From contig CM075939.1 in the NCBI GenBank assembly GCA_038030265.1, forward strand, positions 50,511,253-50,575,252: a DNA stretch of 64,000 nucleotides, written 5' to 3'. Every line of letters begins with the position of its first letter. Position 1 is the stretch's first letter. Of the stretch, positions 36,569 through 47,199 are shown one piece after another. This DNA comes from Corythucha ciliata. Lineage: Eukaryota; Arthropoda; Insecta; Hemiptera; Tingidae. The translations under genes were made by a program, and so were the position numbers. Below the pieces are notes generated by a model. The model was not told the origin of the DNA. It did no database searches and saw only the letters and a program-made list of their open reading frames with translations.

Positions 36569-38106
36569 TGTTTTGTAAGAATTGTTTTGAAGCATTGTAA
36601 GAAGTACAAAATTGTTTGTACAACAGAAAGCATTATTACTTATTGTGATCGGGATTACATAAGTTCCTCACACGGCGAAAATAAGTTGACTTGCTTTCTG
36701 AACAGGGAAGATAGAGAAATGGCCAAAGACAAGTTAGAGCATGAAACTGCTTTTAAATATAGAATGGAAACTATTCTTAAAGCAGATGCAACCGTTTTAG
36801 GTGAAGGTCATTTACAGGATATAAAGTCATCAGCTGTGGTTAGGAAAGTGAAGCAAGAGGCTTTAGCGAAACTTCAGCAGCTTCTCGTTTGGGCGCCACG
36901 ATGTTTATGTTTGGAGGGAAACCTTTCACTCACAATTTCAATTTTTGAATTATTTTTCAACTATAATTTGTTATCAGTTAGCCGATGCCATTCCTTTGTT
37001 TAAATCCTAATGCAGGGGGGTGACACTCATAGCGGGACGGGAAGAATAATTTTCGGGGAAGTTCCCCGTGACTCGTACCAACGTAACATATTATTCCAAA
37101 TAAGTAAACAGAGAAAGTGATCATATGGTGGCAGCATTGTTAATAAAAACAAAAACAAAAATTTTTTTTCTGCTGTTTTAAATAGCCGTCGACGATTTAT
37201 TTTCAAAAAGTACTTGGAGACTTTTTACGAGATTTGTTTTGTTTCTCGACTATTTCCTCGCTTTTTCTTGCCATTTTTTCAATTTTGTGGCTACGAAAAT
37301 CGGCGCCTTATATGTTTTAATGTGCATCATGGGGCACTAATCTGCATTAGCGCAGCAAAAATATAACAATCGTATAAACATGTTATGAATTAACGTAATT
37401 AGAAAAATACGTACTTACTTGAAATAACTAATATAACTTGTTTTTCATACTTACCAATAGATGGAGCACCATGTAGCTGTATTGCTCCACACCCTTGAGC
37501 TTTGACATAACTTGTACGCATTCGTCAAATTTCGCTGCAACTTTTAACGACGCACGCGTATAAGCAACGTACGTAATTTCCGATATACTTCCTGCGTATT
37601 GAGAAATGCAACAGCGCATTCATGACATTCTACACAACGCGCGCTACGACACATGGCTCTGACGCTTTCGAACATCAACTAATCGCGTTTACGATGTAAA
37701 CACTTAGGCCCGATTTCACCAACTTCTTAAACCACGATCAACAACTAATCACGATTACAATCTAAACTCTTATATCAAAATTCATATGGGTCGTCATTGG
37801 CAACTAATCGCGATCAACTTTAAACGAGATCAATTTTGTAGGTAAAAATGGGCCTTACACAATTATGCATATTGATCCTTATTGGGAACTAATCACGATC
37901 AACTTTCAACGCGACTTTCTTTGCTGAAAATGGACCTTAGGTGTGGTTATGTTAGTGTGGACGGTAGATTAGTCTGTCGCGCGCTGTCATGGAGTGAACA
38001 TCTTTACTCTGCCGGTCCAGTGTTACACGTTTTTTGTTACCCGCCTAGAAATATCGGAAGATTCCAAAAACTATTAATTTCATAACTTAGTACGTATTCC
38101 TCTGAG
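36569..38106. other. Unique core of the Foldback-type element
   Basis: 1.54 kb between the two arms. It contains one open frame (36587-37003), an AT-rich middle, and from about 37700 a run of ACTAATCACGATYAA-type motifs starting TTAGGCCCGATTTCACC. The latter looks like the terminus of yet another DNA element, with a weak inverted match (GAAAATGGACCTTAG) at about 37925-37940. Confidence 0.5.
36587..37003 (+). CDS. Unrecognised 138-residue frame in the Foldback core
   Basis: It starts MKHCKKYKIVCTTES, with two Cys near the start, has a charged helical middle (REDREMAKDKLEHETAF), and ends in hydrophobic, probably read-through, sequence. The first ~105 residues have protein-like composition and the rest does not, so it may be a captured exon or a decayed transposase fragment. 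I do not recognise the family. A MULE N-terminus is a possibility I cannot support with motifs. Just before it, from 36569, the arm sequence ends abruptly. Confidence 0.3.
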   Translation: MKHCKKYKIVCTTESIITYCDRDYISSSHGENKLTCFLNREDREMAKDKLEHETAFKYRMETILKADATVLGEGHLQDIKSSAVVRKVKQEALAKLQQLLVWAPRCLCLEGNLSLTISIFELFFNYNLLSVSRCHSFV

Positions 38107-40762
38107 TGTAAATTTTTTGTGCGGCATGCCTGCCCCCCGCGTACCCTCAGTAATCGGCTCGCCGTTCTCTTATATGCCACCCGCCCACTTTTCTCACCTA
38201 TTCCAACTTGTTCCCTACCCTTATACCAACGTCTGTGAATTTTTTGAATTTATTCGTATTTGTCCTTCGTACTCGTTCGAGGGGTGGCATGCCTGCCCCC
38301 CGCGTACCCACAGTAATCGGCTCGCCGTTCTCTTATATGCCACCCGCCCACTTTTCTCACCTATTTCACCTTGTTCCCTACCCTTATACCAACGTCTGTG
38401 AATTTTTTGAATTTATTCGTATTTGTCCGTCACACTCGTTTCGGGGGCGGCATGCTATCTCCAGCGTACCCTCAGTAATCGGCTCGCCGTTCTCTTATAT
38501 GCCACCCGCCCACTTTTCTCACCTATTTCACCTTGTTCCCTACCCTTATACCAACGTCTGTGAATTTTTTGAATTTATTCGTATTTGTCCTTCGTACTCG
38601 TTCAGGGGTGGCATGCCTGCCCCAGCGTACCCACAGTAATCGGCTCGCCGTTCTCTTATATGCCACCCGCCCACTTTTCTCACCTATTTCACCTTGTTCC
38701 CTACCCTTATACCAACGTCTGTGAATTTTTTGAATTTATTCGTATTTGTCCGTCACACTCGTTTCGGGGGCGGCATGCTATCTCCAGCGTACCCTCAGTA
38801 ATCGGCTCGCCGTTCTCTTATATGCCACCCGCCCACTTTTCTCACCTATTTCACCTTGTTCCCTACCCTTATACCAACGTCTGTGAATTTTTTGAATTTA
38901 TTCGTATTTGTCCTTCGTACTCGTTCGAGGGGTGGCATGCCTGCCCCCCGCGTACCCACAGTAATCGGCTCGCCGTTCTCTTATATGCCACCCGCCCACT
39001 TTTCTCACCTATTCAACTTGTTCCCTACCCTTATACCAACGTCTGTGAATTTTTTGAATTTATTCGTATTTGTCCGTCACACTCGTTTCGGGGGCGGCAT
39101 GCTATCTCCAGCGTACCCTCAGTAATCGGCTCGCCGTTCTCTTATATGCCACCCGCCCACTTTTCTCACCTATTCACCTTGTTCCCTACCCTTATACCAA
39201 CGTCTGTGAATTTTTTGAATTTATTCGTATTTGTCCGTCACACTCGTTTCGGGGGCGGCATGCTATCTCCAGCGTACCCTCAGTAATCGGCTCGCCGTTC
39301 TCTTATATGCCACCCGCCCACTTTTCTCACCTATTTCACCTTGTTCCCTACCCTTATACCAACGTCTGTGAATTTTTTGAATTTATTCGTATTTGTCCTT
39401 CGTACTCGTTCAAGGGGTGGCATGCCTGCCCCCCGCGTACCCACAGTAATCGGCTCGCCGTTCTCTTATATGCCACCCGCCCACTTTTCTCACCTATTCC
39501 AACTTGTTCCCTACCCTTATACCAACGTCTGTGAATTTTTTGAATTTATTCGTATTTGTCCGTCACACTCGTTTCGGGGGCGGCATGCTATCTCCAGCGT
39601 ACCCTCAGTAATCGGCTCGCCGTTCTCTTATATGCCACCCGCCCACTTTTCTCACCTATTCCAACTTGTTCCCTACCCTTATACCAACGTCTGTGAATTT
39701 TTTGAATTTATTCGTATTTGTCCGTCACACTCGTTTCGGGGGCGGCATGCTATCTCCAGCGTACCCTCAGTAATCGGCTCGCCGTTCTCTTATATGCCAC
39801 CCGCCCACTTTTCTCACCTATTTCACCTTGTTCCCTACCCTTATACGAACGTCTGTGAATTTTTTGAATTTATTCGTATTTGTCCTTCGTACTCGTTCAA
39901 GGGGTGGCATGCCTGCCCCCCGCGTACCCACAGTAATCGGCTCGCCGTTCTCTTATATGCCACCCGCCCACTTTTCTCACCTATTTCACCTTGTTCCCTA
40001 CCCTTACACCAACGTCTGTGAATTTTTTGAATTTATTCGTATTTGTCCGTCACACTCGTTTCGGGGGCGGCATGCTATCTCCAGCGTACCCTCAGTAATC
40101 GGCTCGCCGTTCTCTTATATGCCACCCGCCCACTTTTCTCACCTATTTCACCTTGTTCCCTACCCTTATACCAACGTCTGTGAATTTTTTGAATTTATTC
40201 GTATTTGTCCTTCGTACTCGTTCAAGGGGTGGCATGCCTGCCCCCCGCGTACCCACAGTAATCGGCTCGCCGTTCTCTTATATGCCACCCGCCCACTTTT
40301 CTCACCTATTTCACCTTGTTCCCTACCCTTATACCAACGTCTGTGAATTTTTTGAATTTATTCGTATTTGTCCGTCACACTCGTTCGGGGGCGGCATGCT
40401 ATCTCCAGCGTACCCTCAGTAATCGGCTCGCCGTTCTCTTATATGCCACCCGCCCACTTTTCTCACCTATTTCACCTTGTTCCCTACCCTTACACCAACG
40501 TCTGTGAATTTTTTGAATTTATTCGTATTTGTCCGTCACACTCGTTTCGGGGGCGGCATGCTATCTCCAGCGTACCCTCAGTAATCGGCTCGCCGTTCTC
40601 TTATATGCCACCCGCCCACTTTTCTCACCTATTCCAACTTGTTCCCTACCCTTATACCAACGTCTGTGAATTTTTTGAATTTATTCGTATTTGTCCTTCG
40701 TACTCGTTCAAGGGGTGGCATGCCTGCCCCCCGTGTACCCACAGTAATCGGCTCGCCGTTCT
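38107..40762 (+). repeat. Right ~162 bp tandem array (about 16.4 copies)
   Basis: The same monomer as the left array in opposite orientation, so the two arrays face each other across the core. The same variant classes appear. Further differences distinguish sub-types: AACTTGTTCC versus ACCTTGTTCC, and TTATACC versus TTACACC. The array is about 5.8 units longer than the left one, a sign of unequal exchange or slippage, or of collapsed assembly on the left. Confidence 0.95.
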
Positions 40763-41157
40763 CTCTGGTGGGGGGGGGGGGAGTTTGTCCTATTTTTTAC
40801 TTATGCCATGTTGTACCTCATCCTCTGTTCGTTATTTCATTCCGAATTGTTCTTATGCTAACATGGTGGTGGTTACTTGGGGGCGGTATCGCCTCGTTAT
40901 ACTGACCCGCATGGCATGAATGTAGTGTACAGTGTACAGGTTGTTCGTGACAGGTGTGGTATTTAATGCTTGCTAATAATGGTTTTTCAATGTAATTAAC
41001 ATTTTTCATGTACATGTGTGCTGCTGTCGAGTCAGACATTGGTTTTATGACTCTAATGTAAAGGGTAATGGCGTCCTAATGTGGCAATTTTTAAATTCAA
41101 TTTTGTTAGCTTCTGTTTTTGCTGGCGGTAGACTGATGTTCTGAATTTTTTGATTTT

Positions 41158-41263
41158 GTTAGCTTCTCTATTGGCTGTACCTAGACTCAAGTGCGATTCC
41201 TGTCATGCGGGTTAGTATTTTACCCCCTGAAAGAGTGTAAAAGGGGGCTAGCTTCACACACGT
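41158..41263 (-). repeat. Right terminus of the Foldback-type element
   Basis: Inverted copy of 34355-34460 and of the orphan at 33176-33281. It ends TTCACACACGT and is followed directly by the 9 bp CGACCATGT (41264-41272) and by resumed Helitron coding sequence. Confidence 0.9.
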
Positions 41264-41272
41264 CGACCATGT

Positions 41273-43637
41273 TTATTTATCACGTTCACATGTAATCCAA
41301 AATGGCCAGAGATTACATCTTTGCTACTGCCTGGCCAAAATGCAATACATCGCCATGACATTACAGCACGTGTGTTCAGACAAAAGTTGAAGTCTTTAAT
41401 AAGTTTTATTACTAAATCACATGTCTTTGGTCCCACACGTTGCTGGATGTATTCGGTTGAGTGGCAAAAACGAGGATTACCTCATGCACACATTTTGGTT
41501 TGGTTCATCGACAAAATCCGTCCTGAAGAAATCGATAGTATCATTTCTGCGGAAATTCCAGATCCATCCACTGACCAACTGCTGTTCGATATTGTTACAA
41601 CAAACATGATTCATGGTCCATGTGGTACTCTTAATAGTTCATCGCCTTGCATGGCTGATGGAAAATGTACTAAAAATTTCCCTAAAGATTTTACCAATGA
41701 TACGGTCACAAATGTCGACGGATACCCAATATATCGTCGAAGAAATCCTGAAAATGGCGGACAGTCATTTATTAAAAATATCATCAACGCAGACATTGAT
41801 ATTGACAATTGTTGGGTGGTGCCATATTCGCCTCTGCTGAGCAAGACATATAATGCTCATATTAATGTTGAGTTCTGCAGTTCTGTGAAAAGCATCAAAT
41901 ATATTTGCAAGTATGTCCATAAAGGCAGTGATATGGCTGTGTTTAGAGTGGAAAATATTAATGTGAATGCTCCTCCAGTGAATAAAAACGATGAAATAAA
42001 GCTCTACCAAATTGGTCGGTACATCAGCTCCAATGAAGCTGCTTGGCGTATCTTTGGTTTTCCAATTCATGAACGGGATCCAGCAGTTGTTCAGTTAGCC
42101 ATCCATCTTGAAAACGGTCAGCGTGTATTTTTCACGAACGAGACAGCGATTGATCGTGCAATAAATCCACCTAAAACTACACTCACTGCATTTTTTGAAT
42201 TGTGTAATCGTGCGGATGATTTTGGTGCCTTTGCACGAACATTACTCTATTCACAAGTACCACGCTATTTCACATGGAATCAAACAAAAACATGGATGCC
42301 CCGCAAGCAAGGCTCACCAGTTGCTGCATGTCTCAATTTATTTAAATCAAACGCCTTGGGGCGATTATTTACAGTCAATCCAAAACACACGGAGTGCTTT
42401 TATCTTCGAATGTTGTTGGTTAATGTTACTGGCCCATTATCATTTCAAGATATACGTAAAGTGAATGGGCAACAATATCCAACGTATAAAGATGCATGCC
42501 TTGCACTCGGCTTGCTGGAAGACGACAACCAGTGGGAATGCATGCTTGCTGAAGCTGCATTGAACTGTACAGCAATACAAATTCGTCTACTATTCGCTAT
42601 AGTGTTGACTACATGTTTCCCAGCCCGAGCACAGATATTATGGGAAAATCACAAAGATTCAATGACTGATGATAAATTGCATCAACATCGTATACGATGC
42701 CACGATCTAACCATAACATTCAGCGACGAAATGTACAATGAAGCATTGATTGCTATTGAGGATCTTTGCATTGTCATTGCCAACTTACCACTTAGTAATT
42801 TCGGTATGAATTCGCCAAATCGAACTGCATCTCATGTAATGAATACTGAAATGAATCGTGAGCTGCAGTACAATATTGTAGAAATGGCAGCGATTGTTGC
42901 CCGCAATGTCCCACTAATGAATGAGGAACAAAGAACCATTTATGATCGTATTATGCACGCAGTTTCAGCTGGACAAGGTGGGTTCTTCTTTTTGGATGCA
43001 CCGGGTGGAACTGGCAAAACATTCGTTATTTCGCTAATTCTTGCTGAAATACGATCAAATAATGGCATCGCATTGGCCGTTGCATCATCGGTCATTGCAG
43101 CAACTTTATTGGATGGAGGTAGAACAGCTCATTCAGTATTTAAGCTGCCACTAAATATTCAGAATAACCCTGACGCAGTATGCAACATTAAGAAACAATC
43201 GTCCATGGCCATTGTGCTGAAACGGTGTAAAATTATTATTTGGGATGAATGTACTATGGCACACAAACATTCACTTGAGGCGTTGAACAGGACATTGAAA
43301 GATATTAAAAACAGTGACAAACTATTTGGCGGAACTCTGTTGGTCCTTTCAGGTGACTTCAGACAAACACTTCCAGTCATTCCACGTTCAACATACGCTG
43401 ATGAGATCAACGCTTGCTTAAAATCATCTCCATTGTGGCGTAATGTTGAAAAATTACAGCTAAAAACAAATATGCGCGTTCAAATGCTTCAAGATCCATC
43501 CGCTGAAACATTTTCAAAACAACTTTTAGATATCGGTGATGGAAAAGTTGCTATAGATGAAACTGGATGCGTAAAATTACCGACCGATTTCTGCACAATC
43601 GCTGATTCGCAAGATACTCTCATTGAACAAAATAAAT
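41273..43637 (+). CDS. Helitron Rep nuclease and helicase, main part
   Basis: The frame resumes at LFITFTCNPKWPEI directly after the 9 bp duplication. Rep features: the HUH motif in GLPHAHILVWF (about 41473-41505) and the YICKYVHKG block that carries catalytic tyrosines in this family. The PIF1-like helicase follows: GGFFFLDAPGGTGKT with Walker A GGTGKT (about 42975-43020), IIIWDECTMAHK with the Walker B DE, and GDFRQTLPVIPR. The helicase nicks, unwinds and moves the element by rolling-circle transposition in the nucleus. The frame fails near 43630-43640 (EQNKYFPMY). A shift there restores VHTQYINHEWLRERAIL. Everything else looks intact and conserved, so the damage is recent. Confidence 0.92.
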
Positions 43638-44289
43638 ATTTCCCGATGTACACACACAGTACATAAATCATGAGTGGCTTAGAGAAAGAGCGATTTTAGC
43701 GGCAAAAAATGTAGACGTTGACAATTTAAATCTGAACATACAAATGTTGTTGCCAGAAAAATTGGTATCATATAAATCTATTGATACAGTTTGCGACGAC
43801 AGCGAAGCAGTAAATTTTCCCACAGAGTTTTTGAACTCACTGGATTTGCCAGGCATGCCACCGCATAATTTACAATTAAAGGTTGGATCTCCAATTATCT
43901 TGCTTCGTAATTTGAACCCGCCCCGGCTGTGCAACGGTACGCGATTAGTCATTCAAAAATTAATGAAAAATGTGATCGAAGCAAGGATTTTAAATGACAA
44001 GTTCAGAGGTGAAAATATACTCATACCACGGATTCCTATTATACCTACAGATGTGCCAATTCAATTCAAACGTATTCAGTTTCCGATTAGATTGGCATTT
44101 GCAATGACTATCAATAAATCCCAAGGTCAAACGATGTCTGTTTGTGGATTAGATTTGAGGACACCATGTTTTTCACACGGACAATTATACGTGGCATGCT
44201 CTCGAGTGGGTAAACCATCCAGTTTGTTTGTGTTAGCTAAAGATGGACTAACAAAAAATATTGTTCACGCTATAGCATTACGAGATTGA
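43638..44289 (+). CDS. Helitron helicase C-terminus (after frameshift)
   Basis: Continues the PIF1-like helicase in the shifted frame: VHTQYINHEWLRERAIL, then NFPTEFLNSLDLPGMPPH, GSPIILLRNLNPPRLCNGTR, and the late helicase motif FAMTINKSQGQT with YVACSRV near the end. It stops at 44287-44289 (IALRD-stop). An AATAAA at 44291-44296 follows directly and could serve as its polyadenylation signal. Confidence 0.9.
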
Positions 44290-44309
44290 TAATAAACTTT
44301 ATAATTTAA

Positions 44310-45155
44310 AAAAAAAATTTCGCTCCGGCAGCTGGCGGTCGGAAAGAGTGCATTTCATTTTGTATACGGATACCCTAAGCCGTCCCAGAAGTAGTAATGT
44401 TGAGACCATGATTTGTTTCGTTTATGTTTGACCCTCCCTCGTACTGTTTGCTGCCGGGTTTGTTTAAGCTGAACTTAATGGGAATCAAAGGCTATTTCAA
44501 AATGGAATCATCATACCGAATATAATGCTTCTGGAATCAACTGGTGATTTGTTGTGATTTTTTTACCATTTCAACCCCTATTTTCCCCCCTCCACCTTGA
44601 CCGATTTGGCCTAAATGCAATACCGACCGGGGCCTTATGACTACTGATTTTTGTGCCAAAGCGCGTTCCGCTAAATTAATTTCTACGAGAGTTATCGTGC
44701 TAACAAGGCCTCACACTTACTTCCACCCCGGGGACATCACCCCCTCCCCCTCGACTTTTTCAAAAAATTAAAATGGGAATCAAAGGCTAGTCTAACATGG
44801 AGTATACGTACCGAATATGATGCTTCTAGAATCAACTGGTGATTTTTAGTGATTTTTTGACGACTTCAAGCCCGATTTTCCCCCCCTCCACCTTGACCGA
44901 TTTGGCCCAAATGCAATACCGACCGGTGTCTTATGACTACTGATTTTTGTGCCAAAGCGCGTTCCGCTAAATTAATTTCTACGAGAGTTATCGTGCTAAC
45001 AAGGAAACGGCCATAAAGATATATATATATATGAATTCCGGAGACCACTGAATTCGTGTTCTAGAGGTTCTGAAACGTGAAAAAAACATGACATGACCCA
45101 TGTTTGCCACCATCACGACGAGACCAATAGTGCATTTTTCAGAATGAAATGCACT
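44310..45155 (+). mobile_element. Helentron-like (HINE-type) non-autonomous repeat, copy 1
   Basis: Starts AAAATTTCGCTCCGGCAGCT and ends in a hairpin, AGTGCATTTTTCAGAATG ... AAATGCACT (45129-45155). A subterminal 13-mer near the left end (AGTGCATTTCATT, 44347-44359) is the exact complement of part of that hairpin. The interior has two tandem copies of a ~290 bp unit and an AT dinucleotide tract (about 45019-45031) before the 3' end. Subterminal inverted repeats, a microsatellite and a 3' stem-loop are features of Helentron-derived interspersed elements such as DINE-1. It lies between the Helitron stop codon and the Helitron 3' hairpin. The class is inferred. Confidence 0.6.
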
Positions 45156-45335
45156 AATAATGTTTGCCTTTTGTTATTTTTGTATTCCCTCATCGTTCAC
45201 AGCGCTCCATGCTTATTTCACGCATATACCACATTCTTACATACATACAATATACACATTCTAACATCGATACATACTTGCAATAAGTAAGCTATTTTTT
45301 GTCTACAATAGATATTACAAGGAAATTATTTATAT

Positions 45336-45364
45336 GGCAAAACAACGTTTGCCGGGTCAGCTTG
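45336..45364 (+). other. Helitron 3' terminal hairpin and CTTG end
   Basis: A GGCAAA/TTTGCC stem (45336-45341 with 45348-45353) and 6 nt loop are followed by GGGTCAGCTTG and a T. Helitrons end in a short GC-containing hairpin about 10-12 nt before CTRR, then T from the target. CTTG departs by one base from CTRR. Confidence 0.6.
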
Positions 45365-45365
45365 T

Positions 45366-46582
45366 AATTTATAATATTTTAATATTTATTCCAATTTTTA
45401 TTATTTTCTTTCTCGAAAAAAAGCAATAAAATTGAATAATAAAGAAATATTCACTGTGTTAATGTCATTTGTCGAATATGGTTCGAACTAAGTGACGTCA
45501 TCACACTCGGATATGAAATCAACATGGCGCGGGGTGTTTTTAGCTGGCCCATAAAATTCCCTACTTTGAAAATTCATATCAATTTAAATTTTCGTTGATA
45601 TTGAAAAAAAATGCGCCAACCCTTTTCTATTTTTATTACCTTTAAGGAAAAAATATTTCCAAAAAATGTGCAAGTGGCTCATTCCTCTCCCTCGCTATTC
45701 ATTCTCATTCTGGGTTCTGCGTTTGGGATAGAAACTAGAAAGTGTGCTTTTGTCCTTTTGAGAGTGTACCTATTTTTTCTGCCTAAATTTGGTAAAGAGG
45801 AAGCAAAAGGTTTACTTCGTTCATGGCCTGTCCGAAGACGTAATCGACAAAATCACTTGTAAGTAGATACATGACTAATTTGTAACAGTGCACGATTAAT
45901 TTTATTTCGATGGTTTCTGGTATTTGACTAATTTTTCATAGCGGGTTTTCAATGGGAACACTCTCATCTCAATACATTTAGACGATGTTAGATTTGGTGG
46001 GAAAAGCAGGGGTATATTTATCTGGTATAACGCGTTGAGCGGCGCGGCGCAGCGCTAAACCAACGATTTAGTTGAATTTTAATTTTATTTAATCGTGGAA
46101 GTTTTCTATTTTGTCTTCTTTAATGTGTTGAAAACTGCACATATATTTCTTCCTTCTACACTACTACAGCAAACCTGTCCAAGATGAACTCCTCGTAAAG
46201 CCGAAAACATGTCAATTGCGGGAAAAAGGGCCGGTCTCTTGAAATAACTAATGCACGTTTCTCGCTAATAATTATGGAAACCTCTCTAACGTGGAAGTGG
46301 AAAGCAACACAGTGCAGCTGCAAGGTAACAGTACTGCTTGTTGTTTCAATTTTCAACAGCCTTAACTTAAAACTTCTGTTTTTTTTTTAGGAGTCCCATC
46401 TACTTCATTCAGTGGACGTCGGTGTCGCCTCCCCTGAGAAAATGTAACACAGTACAGCTGCAAGGTCACAGTACTTACTAGTTCTAGTCGCTGTTTCGAG
46501 CTGGAACAACCGAAATTGATTTTTTTGTTGAATTTTTCTAGGCTTCGCAGTCACCGGGCAGATTGTAAAATTGTTAAAAAAA

Positions 46583-46617
<35 letters not shown>

Positions 46618-47199
46618 GAACGCCAGCAACCCAGAGTAAAATCGCCTAATAAGGAAGTGATCGTATTGAAGTACTCTTCGATAGCGCAACAACAAAGTAA
46701 TTGGTCGTTTTTTCACTCTTCAATGTGCGAATGAAGACACAAGAATCTCAATAAGCGTGTGTATACGTTCACTCATGTACATATGTACTTTGAAGTACAC
46801 ATTAGCATTAAATAATTATTTTACGAAACGCTCTTATTTCGCTGATAATATTTATTTTAATTACGTATGTGTCCTAATCTTAATTTTCATAATTTTTTTA
46901 GCGCGCCTGATTACTCTAGAGTTCATAGCGAAACGTGGGTCAGTTTCTGCATCGCATACGTTTTCTCGCCTCTCTCGTCTAAGTTTACTAGTGAGGAAAG
47001 AAGAAGAAGAAGAAAATAAAAATGCTACAACAACAAAAGAAAATTAGATAAAATAACCGACTACTGTTGTTGAGTCTAGCACAGTTCTTTGGAGCTCAGA
47101 AGGTTAGTTTGGCTGACTCAACACGGCTGGCATCCCAAAGCATAGTGAGAAGGAGTATCAGATAAGTGACGGTTAAAACTACAAAATTGTTTGCCTGAC
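45366..47199. other. Intron sequence right of the Helitron
   Basis: No gene is recognised. A TGACGTCA-containing 16-mer at 45485-45500 is the inverse of 30008-30023. A ~30 bp element like AACACAGTRCAGCTGCAAGG occurs twice (about 46307 and 46444). A CAA microsatellite runs at about 46583-46618 and makes spurious open frames on both strands. Confidence 0.5.

Larger units (their letters stand above)
34355..41263. mobile_element. Foldback-type (MuDR/Foldback-like) element with tandem-repeat arms
   Basis: Long inverted arms (34355-36568 and 38107-41263) enclose a 1.5 kb unique core. Each arm has a ~500 bp outer block (starting ACGTGTGTGAAGCTAGCCCC), a C- or G-run, and then an array of a ~162 bp monomer. 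Drosophila FB elements share this design: very long inverted repeats made of tandem units, with 9 bp target duplications. The direct repeat CGACCATGT at 33167-33175 and 41264-41272 fits that size. No intact MULE transposase is visible in the core, so the copy is probably non-autonomous. The immediate flanks of the two arms are themselves inverted copies of Helitron sequence. Confidence 0.75.
31560..45364 (+). mobile_element. Helitron rolling-circle transposon, interrupted by a Foldback-type element
   Basis: It encodes the Helitron Rep/helicase (31603-33175, resuming at 41273-44289). The 3' terminus is recognisable as a hairpin followed 7 nt later by CTTG (45361-45364) and then T, close to the canonical hairpin plus CTRR-T end. 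The 5' end (expected TC after A) could not be fixed, and 31560 is nominal. Inside are an insertion at 33176-41263, with 9 bp repeats CGACCATGT on each side, and a Helentron-like repeat at 44310-45155 between the helicase stop and the 3' hairpin. Apart from these insertions the coding region has one frameshift, so the element was probably active recently. Confidence 0.8.

Noticed and set aside
34855..40762. CRISPR array
   Set aside because: The repeats are ~162 bp with no unique spacers, and the DNA is eukaryotic.
46405..46734. Frames with poly-Cys or poly-Thr runs
   Set aside because: Translations of the CAA microsatellite at about 46583-46618.
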